DNA from: Phycisphaerae bacterium
GTDB lineage: Bacteria > Planctomycetota > Phycisphaerae > UBA1845 > UTPLA1
DNA: 8,696 nt
Direction: 5' to 3'
Assembly: GCA_016935885.1 (NCBI GenBank)
Contig: JAFGQA010000422.1
Location: 1-8,696 of the forward strand
Shown here one piece after another: positions 1 through 7,388 of this stretch (position 1 is its first letter; each line of letters opens with the position of its first letter). Below the pieces are notes generated by a model. The model had not been told where the DNA came from and searched no databases. It saw nothing but the letters and a program-made list of their open reading frames with translations. The position numbers and the translations under genes are program-made.

Positions 1-67
1 CTGGTGGACGCATGGGGCAGACGCACTGGCAGGCAAGCTGCCAGTGGCACCCGCCTAAACTGTCATG
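1..67. repeat. Copy A of a hairpin-bearing intergenic repeat
   Basis: These 67 bases reappear at 1955-2021 with seven mismatches, about 90% identical, in the same orientation. The core is a perfect 9-bp inverted repeat, CACTGGCAG and CTGCCAGTG, at 24-46 with a 5-base loop. The left boundary is unknown because the window begins here. No T-run follows the hairpin, so it does not look like an intrinsic terminator. A REP-like dispersed element is the best reading; family membership is an inference. Confidence 0.8.
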
Positions 68-127
68 GACCCCGATCCCGGGGACACGGGTCGGGACAGG
101 TGAGGTCTGTTGGGCTTGGTGATTGAC

Positions 128-134
128 AAGGTGG
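128..134 (+). promoter_or_regulatory. Ribosome binding site that favours a GTG start at 141
   Basis: AAGGTGG ends six bases before GTG 141, a normal Shine-Dalgarno spacing. The alternative in-frame TTG at 123 has no purine-rich motif at a suitable distance; the nearest, GTGAGG, ends about 18 bases upstream. The later start is therefore preferred, though the two differ by only six codons. Confidence 0.5.
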
Positions 135-140
135 CCGCGT

Positions 141-1817
141 GTGCTTACCAAAGCACAAGTTGTGAGTGATCTATCAGCGTGGGACACAGTCGGGGGCCGT
201 GACCGGGTTTGGGGCGGGCGGTACGGCGTGTTGTTGGTGTCGCTGGTAGTCTATGCCGCGGGGCTGACGCACGGGCTTTCGCGGCCATGGACGGGGATGC
301 ACGACTGGAACGGGGCTTTCTTCTCGCAGCTCGCGCGGAACTTCCTGCGCTATCCGGCGGAGGTGCACCACGGGATGCCGCTGGTGGCGGTGGGGGAAGC
401 GGTGCCGGCGCCGGATGAGCGATCGATCTACGCGACGCACCCGCCCATGTTGGTCTGGCTGGTGGCGGGGGCGTTTTGCGTACTCGGTGAGGCGGAGTGG
501 GTTGCGCGACTGGTTCCGGTGATGTTTTCGCTGGGAGCAATGTCGCTGCTCGTGTGGCTCGTGGCCCGGGGATGGGGCGTCGAGACGGCGCTGCTGGCGG
601 GCCTGACCTACGGCGTGATGCCGATGGCGGCGTATTTCGGGCGGATGGTTGACCATGAGGCGGTGTGCTTGTGCCTGATGCTTGCGGCAGTGGCGGCGTG
701 GACGAAGGTGGTTGATGAGAATGCTGGGAGCAGGGGCAAGCGGCGGTTGATCTGGGCGTTGTGGGCGATCGCCATGTGGAGTGTGATCTGGGTGGACTGG
801 TCGGGCATGGTCTTTGCGGGCGTGTTCGCGGTGTACGCCGGGATCGAGCGTGCACGCGGACGAATCGATCGGGCCGCGCTCATTCTGGCGTGGGGGCTTC
901 CGGCGGTCGCGTGTGCTGGTATGTTGGTTTACCTGGTTTATGCGGGACTGGACGGCCGGTGGGGTGACCTGATCGCCATCTTCCAATCGCGCGCGACGGG
1001 CGCAGAGGGCGGTGCGCTGCTGAAGGATGGCTCCGCGCGGGGAGGTGTGTGGGACTATACCGTTGAGAACCTGACCTGGCCGGTCATCACGTTGTCGGCC
1101 GTTTGCGTGGTTCTGTCGGCGGCGAGATTGTACAAGGGACTGGCCGGTGGCGGCGGCGAGCAAGTCGGTGGTGATACGGCGAGGTCCCCCGTTCGCGGGT
1201 TTTGGGTTGTGACCGCGACGGGCGTCGTGTGGTTGCTCGTGTTCTGGCGGCAGTACGAGCGGCACAACTACTGGTTGTTCTATCTGGGGCCCGCGGCGGC
1301 GGTGTCCTCGGCGCGGGCACTCATTGCGGTTCGCGATTGGGTGCGTGGGTTTGGGTGGCGACGGACAAACGAGTTGATATTCGCAGCGATGGCGGTCGTG
1401 GTCGCGTTCGGGTTGGCTGGTACGGATGACTACTTCGGCCGGGTCTCGTATCCGCCGGAGGAGGTGGCGGCGTGGAAAGGAATCCGTGCCAGGACCGGCG
1501 CGTATGATCGCTTGCTTCTGTTCAGGAATCCGGTACGCAGCGAACGGCGGGGAGGATACGTCTTCAGGAATCTGGTGCCGCCGCAAGAAGCCTATTACCT
1601 GGATCGTGCGTTTGACGTGGAAAGCGATTTGGAGGTGGTGGCCAGCCGCATGTCGGAATACGCTGGATTCGTGATCCCGATCCAAGATGCGCTGGTGCGC
1701 GGGGAGGATTTGGGGATGCTGCGGAGACGGTTCGCCGAGGAACAGGTGTTAGTGAAGTTGCTCTTCCGTCCTTCTGGTGGCGGTGGGGTATCGGCGGACG
1801 CGATTAATTCGCCATAA
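141..1817 (+). CDS. GT39/ArnT-like membrane glycosyltransferase
   Basis: This is a predicted polytopic inner-membrane protein of 558 residues from GTG 141 (564 from TTG 123). It resembles the dolichyl-phosphate-mannose mannosyltransferase/ArnT superfamily, which transfers sugars from polyprenyl-phosphate donors to lipids or proteins on the outer face of the membrane. Visible features: a first TM segment at about 28-45; a periplasmic loop with MHDWNGAF (53-60), whose Asp55 is in the place of the family's catalytic acidic residue; an HPP motif (100-102) just before the next TM; YFGRMVDHE (165-173); several further hydrophobic segments at about 120-140, 148-164, 174-187, 203-233, 246-268, 311-328, 353-368, 376-397 and 411-427; and a soluble C-terminal tail of about 130 residues. 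The donor and acceptor cannot be deduced. The gene stands apart from the downstream housekeeping cluster and is flanked by direct repeats (1-67 and 1955-2021). The fold assignment is fairly secure, the substrate is not. Confidence 0.8.
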   Translation: MLTKAQVVSDLSAWDTVGGRDRVWGGRYGVLLVSLVVYAAGLTHGLSRPWTGMHDWNGAFFSQLARNFLRYPAEVHHGMPLVAVGEAVPAPDERSIYATHPPMLVWLVAGAFCVLGEAEWVARLVPVMFSLGAMSLLVWLVARGWGVETALLAGLTYGVMPMAAYFGRMVDHEAVCLCLMLAAVAAWTKVVDENAGSRGKRRLIWALWAIAMWSVIWVDWSGMVFAGVFAVYAGIERARGRIDRAALILAWGLPAVACAGMLVYLVYAGLDGRWGDLIAIFQSRATGAEGGALLKDGSARGGVWDYTVENLTWPVITLSAVCVVLSAARLYKGLAGGGGEQVGGDTARSPVRGFWVVTATGVVWLLVFWRQYERHNYWLFYLGPAAAVSSARALIAVRDWVRGFGWRRTNELIFAAMAVVVAFGLAGTDDYFGRVSYPPEEVAAWKGIRARTGAYDRLLLFRNPVRSERRGGYVFRNLVPPQEAYYLDRAFDVESDLEVVASRMSEYAGFVIPIQDALVRGEDLGMLRRRFAEEQVLVKLLFRPSGGGGVSADAINSP

Positions 1818-1923
1818 GTCCTTGTTTCGCCTGAACTAACGTGTCTTTGTGTTGGGGGCGCCGCAGCAAGGAGTTCACCGAGCCCGGTCCGAGACACTTC
1901 CGGCGATATTCGATCCCGCGTCC

Positions 1924-1946
1924 CACGGGCGGCTGGTCCGCCCGTG
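1924..1946. repeat. Perfect 9-bp GC-rich hairpin next to repeat copy B
   Basis: CACGGGCGG and CCGCCCGTG pair perfectly around the loop CTGGT. The structure sits eight bases before repeat copy B. No T-run follows, so a rho-independent terminator is unlikely. It may form a two-hairpin composite element with copy B; whether copy A has the same partner cannot be seen, because the window starts there. Confidence 0.75.
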
Positions 1947-1954
1947 CGACTACT

Positions 1955-2021
1955 CTGGTGGACGCATGGGGCAACCACACTGGCAGACAAGCTGCCAGTG
2001 GCACCCACCCAAACCGTCATG
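1955..2021. repeat. Copy B of the hairpin-bearing intergenic repeat
   Basis: This copy aligns without gaps to positions 1-67 with seven substitutions. The hairpin arms CACTGGCAG and CTGCCAGTG (1978-2000) are unchanged while bases in the loop and flanks differ, so the stem seems the more conserved part. Together with copy A it brackets the glycosyltransferase gene. Confidence 0.8.
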
Positions 2022-2054
2022 AAGTCCACCGATCCGGTTGAACTGGATTTGGGT

Positions 2055-2082
2055 TTGACTGCGTTGTTCGAGGGTTTATACT
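2055..2082 (+). promoter_or_regulatory. Sigma-70-type promoter for tRNA-Thr and tuf
   Basis: TTGACT (2055-2060) and TATACT (2077-2082) are separated by 16 bases, and each differs from the consensus hexamer at one position. A start site near 2089 would place tRNA-Thr about 90 bases into the transcript. Such a strong match fits the high expression needed for a tRNA and EF-Tu. No comparable promoter was seen directly before tuf, so tuf may be read from here. Prediction only. Confidence 0.6.
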
Positions 2083-2178
2083 TGTCGTTCTTATTCGCAG
2101 GCTGGCGAAGGACCTTGGGTCGTCGTCTGCGGGATCGTTCGGTAGAAGCGGCGATTCCGGCGTGGGCGCGTTGTGCGT

Positions 2179-2251
<73 letters not shown>

Positions 2252-2529
2252 TCTGAGTGTCGCACGTCTGCCCAGGGTGGATGTGTCGCCGTCACGGGAG
2301 GTGTTGGCGAATCCACTGTGCGGGGTCCACGGCGTGACGCGTTCATTCGATCGCCGTGGTGTGGCGCATCAGTGCCCAACAGTTGGCACCAGGCAATTGA
2401 TGGAGTGTAAGGAGGCTGCTGGAAAAAGGCTTGGCTCCGGCAGATGGAGTTTGGGTTTGCGACGAAGGATATGTCATCGATTGAGGAAGGTCATCGTAGT
2501 CTTCGAATAGATGCGGAGGAATCGCTGTA
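2252..2529. other. tRNA-Thr to tuf spacer (tuf leader)
   Basis: This 278-base spacer has no supported gene. Two modest dyads are visible. GTGCC with AA and GGCAC with TT (2372-2389) pair around a short loop with one bulged C. CTGCTGGA and TCCGGCAG (2416-2443) form eight pairs including one G-T, around a 12-base loop. Neither has a T-tail. They may be processing or leader structures, but no known riboswitch or attenuator is recognised. Confidence 0.4.
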
Positions 2530-3738
<1,209 letters not shown>

Positions 3739-3880
3739 GAGCCTGTCCCGGGACCGTGACGAAGGCACCAGAGACTGTGTCGTCACCGGTGAGACGGCGG
3801 TGCCACAGGCGGATTCTGAGTTGGGTAGATTCTGGGTAGCATAGGTTCTGGATCGATTCGCTCGTTGAGCAGGGGTGGCG
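3739..3880. other. tuf to rpmG spacer with a long imperfect dyad
   Basis: GTGACGA (3756-3762) and TCGTCAC (3780-3786) pair perfectly around a 17-base loop. The stem can extend three pairs (ACC with GGT) past one bulged base. There is no T-tract after it, so termination by this structure is doubtful. No clear promoter hexamers were found before rpmG. Confidence 0.35.
3871..3875 (+). promoter_or_regulatory. Ribosome binding site that fixes the rpmG start
   Basis: AGGGG lies five bases before ATG 3881. The in-frame GTG at 3875 overlaps this motif, so it cannot use it and is an unlikely start. Confidence 0.55.
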
Positions 3881-4057
3881 ATGGCAAAGGCAAGCAAGCG
3901 AGAGATAGTGTGGTTGCAGTGCAAGGAATGTAACAGCCTGAACTACCGCACCGAGATCCACACCGGCCAGGGTATTCCCGAGCGTCTGAAGAGCGGTTTG
4001 AAGAAGTTCTGCAAGACCGAGCGAAGACACACGGTGCACAAGGTGAAGCGAAAATAA
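3881..4057 (+). CDS. rpmG: 50S ribosomal protein L33
   Basis: L33 is a small zinc-ribbon protein of the large subunit, lying near the E site. The product has 58 residues from ATG 3881. The first zinc knuckle, CKEC (Cys14, Cys17), is intact. The second would normally be CxxC but reads CKTERRH, with Cys44 kept, Glu47 in place of the fourth Cys, and His50 or His53 close by. This differs from both the four-Cys form and the Cys-free form found in many bacteria. Zinc could still be held as Cys3His, but that is inference. The basic tail HKVKRK and the LKKFC segment are typical. Placement between tuf and tRNA-Trp/secE is the usual bacterial order. Confidence 0.95.
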   Translation: MAKASKREIVWLQCKECNSLNYRTEIHTGQGIPERLKSGLKKFCKTERRHTVHKVKRK

Positions 4058-4157
4058 CCGCCTGTCTGGTGCCGGAAACTGCGTTTTGCACGATCTGGCG
4101 CGTTGCGTTGCGTTGTTGGCGTTGTCGTTTCTGCCGTCTGTGCTCCACTTAGGACGT
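4058..4157. other. rpmG to tRNA-Trp spacer
   Basis: This 100-base gap has no gene. It contains three head-to-tail CGTTG units (4101-4115) and further imperfect copies after them. No promoter of good match was found, so tRNA-Trp may be co-transcribed with rpmG. Confidence 0.3.
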
Positions 4158-4230
4158 AGGAGCGTAGCTCAACTGGTAGAGCACTGGTTTCCAAAACCAG
4201 CGGTTGGGGGTTCGAGTCCCTTCGCTCCTG
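4158..4230 (+). tRNA. tRNA-Trp (anticodon CCA)
   Basis: A full cloverleaf is visible. The acceptor arms AGGAGCG and CGCTCCT pair; the D stem is GCTC/GAGC; the anticodon stem CTGGT/ACCAG encloses TTCCAAA with anticodon CCA; the T stem GGGGG/CCCTT, with two G-T pairs, encloses TTCGAGT. The discriminator is G4230, the identity base expected for bacterial tRNA-Trp. The CCA tail is not encoded. tRNA-Trp directly before secE is a widespread arrangement. Confidence 0.96.
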
Positions 4231-4358
4231 GTGTTTGGCGTGCGGCACCGGTCCTTCCGGTTCAGACATGCGACCGGGCAAGATGATCGATGGCAAAGGG
4301 TAACAGGAGAGGTTCAACGGCGGCAGGCGGGCCGGGTCTTGGCTCGGCGGTTGCCGAC

Positions 4359-4364
4359 AAGGAG
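4359..4364 (+). promoter_or_regulatory. Ribosome binding site that decides the secE start
   Basis: AAGGAG ends six bases before ATG 4371. The in-frame ATG at 4290, 27 codons earlier, has no clear Shine-Dalgarno sequence, so ATG 4371 is preferred. Confidence 0.65.
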
Positions 4365-4370
4365 AATCGC

Positions 4371-4913
4371 ATGTCTGACGCAGTCGAGGGCGCTGGCGGA
4401 CGGGATCGACCGTTCGAGGATCGCGGCCCCGCTAGATCGGGGCAGCAGCCTGCCGGTCGTGAGGCCAAGCGCGGATTCTTCGACATCTACAAATCTGGCC
4501 AAGGTTCCCACACTCGGCTGGGCACGGCGATGTCGACGTTGGCCCTGGTCTGCTGGCTTGCTTACTTTCTGTACCAGAAGCTCGAACTTGTTAGCGAGAA
4601 TCCGAGCACGGCGAAGCTGTTGCAGGTGGGGGTGTCCGTAGCGGTGATCGCGGTCTTCGGGTTGCTGGGCTACTGGCTGTTGGCCTTGAATCGCACGGTT
4701 TGCGACTTTCTGATCGCCACGGAAGGCGAGATGAAGAAGGTCAGCTGGACCACGCGCAAGGATATTATCGGTTCCACCAAGGTCGTTGTCTTCGTGGTGA
4801 TTGCGTTGGCGATCCTTCTGTTTGTTGTGGATCTGTTCTTCATCACGTTCTTCAACTCGATTGGCGTTTTGAAGGGGGCGGGCATCCTCGAAGCGCTCAG
4901 GGAACTGTTCTGA
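4371..4913 (+). CDS. secE: Preprotein translocase subunit SecE, three-TM form
   Basis: SecE is the essential clamp that wraps SecY in the SecYEG translocon. The 180-residue product begins with a hydrophilic, probably disordered stretch of about 48 residues. Three hydrophobic segments follow, at about 52-71, 84-105 and 136-162. The conserved SecE core is EGEMKKVSWTTRKDIIGST (118-136), the amphipathic helix and hinge, followed by the essential TM helix ending FFNSIGV. Most bacterial SecE proteins have only the last TM; E. coli has three, as here. An upstream ATG at 4290 would add 27 residues but lacks a good ribosome site. The stop overlaps the nusG start (TGATG), which implies translational coupling. 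Confidence 0.93.
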   Translation: MSDAVEGAGGRDRPFEDRGPARSGQQPAGREAKRGFFDIYKSGQGSHTRLGTAMSTLALVCWLAYFLYQKLELVSENPSTAKLLQVGVSVAVIAVFGLLGYWLLALNRTVCDFLIATEGEMKKVSWTTRKDIIGSTKVVVFVVIALAILLFVVDLFFITFFNSIGVLKGAGILEALRELF

Positions 4914-5704
4914 TGCCGGATGTTGACAGTAAGGGATCGAAGGTGGTGCTGGGCGAGGGCATCGACTCGGACGCGGGGAGGCCTGTGGGCGAACAGGGCG
5001 ACTCCGGGGGGCAGGGACCCGTGTCTGCTGAAGGCGGCGCCTTTGAGGGCAGTTCCGCTGTGGGGCCACAGCCGGAGGTGCCGATCCCAGCGGGAGAAGA
5101 AGGCAAGGGGGGGCAGTCTGGCGGCGGTGATGGTTCGAGGGAGACTGCTTCCGGGATGGGGTGGTATGTCCTCCGTGTTGCCAGCAACCGTGAGGAGCAG
5201 GTTTGCGAGGCCCTGAAGCGTAAGGTGGCCATCGAGCATCTGGATGACCGTATTGGGCGGATTCTGGTTCCGACGCAACGAGAGAAGCGAATGCGGGGCC
5301 GCGTGGCGCGGGTATATGACCGCAAGCTCTATCCCGGCTATGTCTTCATTGAGATGGCGACGGAGGAGGATGGCAGCGTTCCGGAAGACGTCTGGTTCAT
5401 GGTGAAGGAGACGATGAGCGTCGGGGACTTCATCGGTTCGGACGGCAAGCCGACGGCGATGAAGCCGCACGACGTGGAGAAGATGCTGGCCGTCGTGGAG
5501 AAGTCTGCGGAGCAGCCGACGCTGGCGGGGATGGCCGGCATGAAGAAGGGTGATCCGATCAAGGTCAAGGAGGGCCCATTCGAGAATTTCGAGGGGGAGA
5601 TCGACGAGGTGTTCCCGGACAAAGGCCAGGTGCGCGTGATCGTGACGATCTTCGGCCGGGCGACGCCGATCGATTTGGAGTATTGGCAGGTGGAGTTGAC
5701 GTGA
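4913..5704 (+). CDS. nusG: Transcription termination/antitermination factor NusG
   Basis: NusG binds RNA polymerase, modulates pausing and Rho termination, and links polymerase to the ribosome. The 263-residue product has an N-terminal extension of about 81 residues rich in Gly, Ser, Glu and Pro, which looks disordered. The NGN domain starts at GWYVLRVASNREEQV (82-97) and includes KLYPGYVFIEM (138-148). The KOW domain spans about 211-263, with GDPIKVKEGPFENFEGEI and a C-terminal FGRATPIDLEYWQVEL. E. coli NusG is about 181 residues, so the extra length is almost all N-terminal. The ATG at 4913 overlaps the secE stop by one base, which supports this start. An internal ATG at 5156, just before the NGN domain, is the alternative. 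Confidence 0.95.
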   Translation: MPDVDSKGSKVVLGEGIDSDAGRPVGEQGDSGGQGPVSAEGGAFEGSSAVGPQPEVPIPAGEEGKGGQSGGGDGSRETASGMGWYVLRVASNREEQVCEALKRKVAIEHLDDRIGRILVPTQREKRMRGRVARVYDRKLYPGYVFIEMATEEDGSVPEDVWFMVKETMSVGDFIGSDGKPTAMKPHDVEKMLAVVEKSAEQPTLAGMAGMKKGDPIKVKEGPFENFEGEIDEVFPDKGQVRVIVTIFGRATPIDLEYWQVELT

Positions 5705-5746
5705 TGCGCAATCGCCAGGTGGCGGCATCGCGGTAGGGGCTGATTC

Positions 5747-6187
5747 GTGGCGAAGAAGAAGAAGAAAACTCCGAAGGTAGTATTCAAGGTTCAGGGGCCT
5801 GGCGGGCAGGCGACGCCGGCGCCGCCGATCGGCCCGGCTTGTGGTCAATACGGCGTGAACCCCGGGCAGTTTGTCCAGCAGTTCAACGACCGCACGAAGC
5901 ACCTGAACGGCATGCCGGTGACGGCGGTGGTCAACGTCTACGCGGACAAGACCTTTGATTTCGTCGTCAAGAGCCCGCCGGCGGCGGTGTTGCTCAAGGA
6001 GGCGGCGAAGATCGCGAAGGGCTCGGGCGTGCCGAATAAAGAGAAGGTCGGCAAGGTGACCGAGGCCCAGTTGGAGGAGATCTGCAAGACGAAGATGGCG
6101 GACCTGAACTGCCACGGGGACATGGTCGCAGCCAAGAAGATCGTGTTGGGGACGGCGCGGAACATGGGGATAGAAATAGAGGCCTGA
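5747..6187 (+). CDS. rplK: 50S ribosomal protein L11
   Basis: L11 binds the GTPase-associated region of 23S rRNA at the stalk base, where EF-Tu and EF-G act. The 146-residue product starts at GTG 5747, with GGGG (5736-5739) at a usable distance upstream. It begins with a very basic AKKKKKTPK stretch. The N-terminal domain has the proline-rich switch PAPPIGPACGQYGVN (24-38) and the C-terminal rRNA-binding domain runs from about residue 74 to the end, closing with NCHGDMVAAKKIVLGTARNMGI, close to the family signature. Length is near the usual 142. It lies 42 bases after nusG, the usual order. Confidence 0.97.
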   Translation: MAKKKKKTPKVVFKVQGPGGQATPAPPIGPACGQYGVNPGQFVQQFNDRTKHLNGMPVTAVVNVYADKTFDFVVKSPPAAVLLKEAAKIAKGSGVPNKEKVGKVTEAQLEEICKTKMADLNCHGDMVAAKKIVLGTARNMGIEIEA

Positions 6188-6213
6188 GGGGATAACCAGT
6201 CTTCAGTTCCTAG

Positions 6214-6255
6214 CTTCTAGTCTCTAGTCTCTAGTCTCTAGTCTCTAGATTCTAG
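6214..6255. repeat. Six tandem 7-bp units (TCTCTAG) between rplK and rplA
   Basis: Six consecutive heptamers are visible: CTTCTAG, four perfect TCTCTAG units at 6221-6248, and ATTCTAG. Bases just before the array (TTCCTAG) resemble a seventh, more degenerate unit. CTAG, a tetramer that is scarce in many bacterial genomes, occurs in every unit. Such heptanucleotide arrays are prone to slippage, so the copy number may differ between strains. Confidence 0.85.
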
Positions 6256-6267
6256 GGCGTTGCTCGA

Positions 6268-6287
6268 CCACGAGCCGTGAATCGTGG
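6268..6287. other. Hairpin in the rplA leader
   Basis: CCACGA and TCGTGG pair perfectly around an 8-base loop, 35 bases before the rplA start. It could be a leader structure. Resemblance to the L1 binding site on rRNA could not be shown, so no regulatory role is assigned. Confidence 0.3.
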
Positions 6288-6322
6288 CAGACCGCGAGGT
6301 CGTTTCTTCATGAGGGATTACC

Positions 6323-7297
6323 ATGGTAGAGGATAAGGCCGACCAAGCCGGCGGCAACGCCGGGGCGGAGGATGTACAGGCAAAGGATGCTCCCAAGGCA
6401 GCAGGGCGGAAGGGCACGCCAGCCGAGGGGAAGCGTGCGAAGGACAAAGGCTCGCCACCGGAGGTGCATCCGGATGCAAAGGAGAAGGCGGCAATCTCCC
6501 AGGAGAAGCCAAAGGCGAAGACCGGCGCGAAGGCCAAGGGTACGAAGAAGGCTGCCGCAAAGTCCGAGTCGGCCGTCGCTCGCAAACGGGGCCGGGGGCG
6601 TCCGATGCGTGGCAAGAGTAGGCGGCATCTGGCGAACCTCAAGAAGGTGGACAAGGACAAGGTCTACAGCATGGACGAGGGGCTGAAGCTGCTAAAGGAC
6701 ATCACTCGGGACACGAAGTTCACGCAGACGGTGAATCTGGTGATGAACCTGGGCATCGAGCCGAAACACGCGGACCAGATGATCCGCGGCGCGGTGTCGC
6801 TTCCCAAGGGCATTGGCAAGACGAAGCGGGTGATCGCGTTTTGTGACGGCGAGGATGCCGAGAAGGCCAAGACCGCGGGGGCGATCGAGGCCGGCATCGA
6901 GGATTTGGTCAAGAAGATCAGCGACGGCTGGATGGATTTCGATGTGGCGATCGCGCATCCGCGTTCGATGAGCAAGGTCGGCAAACTCGGGCGCGTGCTG
7001 GGCCCCCAGGGCAAGATGCCATCGCCGAAGAACGGGACGGTCACGCCCAACGTCGAGTCGGCGGTCCGTGAGTTCGCTGCCGGGAAGATCGAGTTCCGGA
7101 ATGATGCGGGGGCAAACGTGCATGCCGTGGTCGGCAGGGTCGACTTCTCGGAGGAAGACCTGAGGGAGAACATCGAGGCGTTCGTTGATCATATTCGGAA
7201 GGTGAAGCCCGCCGCGAGCAAGGGCACGTACATCAAGAAGATATGTGTCAGCGGTACGATGTCCCCGGCGATCCAGCTTCAGGTCGCGCAGCGTTAG
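6323..7297 (+). CDS. rplA: 50S ribosomal protein L1 with basic N-terminal extension
   Basis: L1 forms the mobile stalk that helps release deacylated tRNA from the E site, and in many bacteria represses its own operon. The product has 324 residues, against about 234 in E. coli. The conserved L1 body starts near residue 95 (MRGKSRRHLANLKKVDKDKV). It includes GAVSLPKGIGKTKRV (156-170), the signature GRVLGPQGKMPSPKNGTVT (223-241) and TYIKKICVSGTMSPAI near the C-terminus. The first 94 residues are rich in Lys, Ala, Glu and Gly, lack hydrophobic clusters, and end in RKRGRGRP (87-94), an AT-hook-like basic patch. Start ATG 6323 follows GAGGGA (6312-6317). An internal ATG at residue 95 would give a standard-size L1, but no ribosome site was evident for it. 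The extension is in frame and seems real. Confidence 0.95.
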   Translation: MVEDKADQAGGNAGAEDVQAKDAPKAAGRKGTPAEGKRAKDKGSPPEVHPDAKEKAAISQEKPKAKTGAKAKGTKKAAAKSESAVARKRGRGRPMRGKSRRHLANLKKVDKDKVYSMDEGLKLLKDITRDTKFTQTVNLVMNLGIEPKHADQMIRGAVSLPKGIGKTKRVIAFCDGEDAEKAKTAGAIEAGIEDLVKKISDGWMDFDVAIAHPRSMSKVGKLGRVLGPQGKMPSPKNGTVTPNVESAVREFAAGKIEFRNDAGANVHAVVGRVDFSEEDLRENIEAFVDHIRKVKPAASKGTYIKKICVSGTMSPAIQLQVAQR

Positions 7298-7388
7298 CGC
7301 CTCGAACAAGCCAGGAGAACGTCTTGTTGACGGAGGCTCGGTGGATTCACGGATCAAGGGTATGGGCAACGTATAGGCGGGAAACGTC
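7298..7388. other. rplA to rplJ spacer
   Basis: This 91-base spacer has no gene. In many bacteria the mRNA here binds the L10-L12 complex for autoregulation; the short length leaves room for that, but no characteristic structure was identified by eye. Confidence 0.25.

Larger units (their letters stand above)
1818..2178. other. Intergenic region between the glycosyltransferase gene and tRNA-Thr
   Basis: This 361-base stretch has no convincing gene. It holds a GC-rich hairpin (1924-1946), repeat copy B (1955-2021) and a strong promoter candidate (2055-2082), each listed separately. Positions 1818-1923 show nothing that I recognise. Confidence 0.7.

Noticed and set aside
174..1685. A 503-codon open frame on the minus strand opposite the glycosyltransferase gene
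   Set aside because: It is rich in Arg, His and Pro with no domain-like pattern, as expected for the antisense of a GC-rich membrane protein gene.
4290..4370. A longer SecE starting at ATG 4290
   Set aside because: It lacks a Shine-Dalgarno sequence, while ATG 4371 has AAGGAG at ideal spacing.
4670..6115. A 481-codon minus-strand open frame spanning secE, nusG and rplK
   Set aside because: It lies opposite three clearly conserved genes and its composition is of the antisense type (Arg, His, Leu-rich); no ribosome site or homology is apparent.
6214..6255. A CRISPR array
   Set aside because: Units are 7 bp and contiguous with no spacers, so this is a simple tandem repeat.
6188..6322. An L1 autoregulatory binding site in the rplA leader
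   Set aside because: There is a small hairpin at 6268-6287, but I could not match it to the rRNA or mRNA L1-site structure, and the known site lies before rplK in E. coli.
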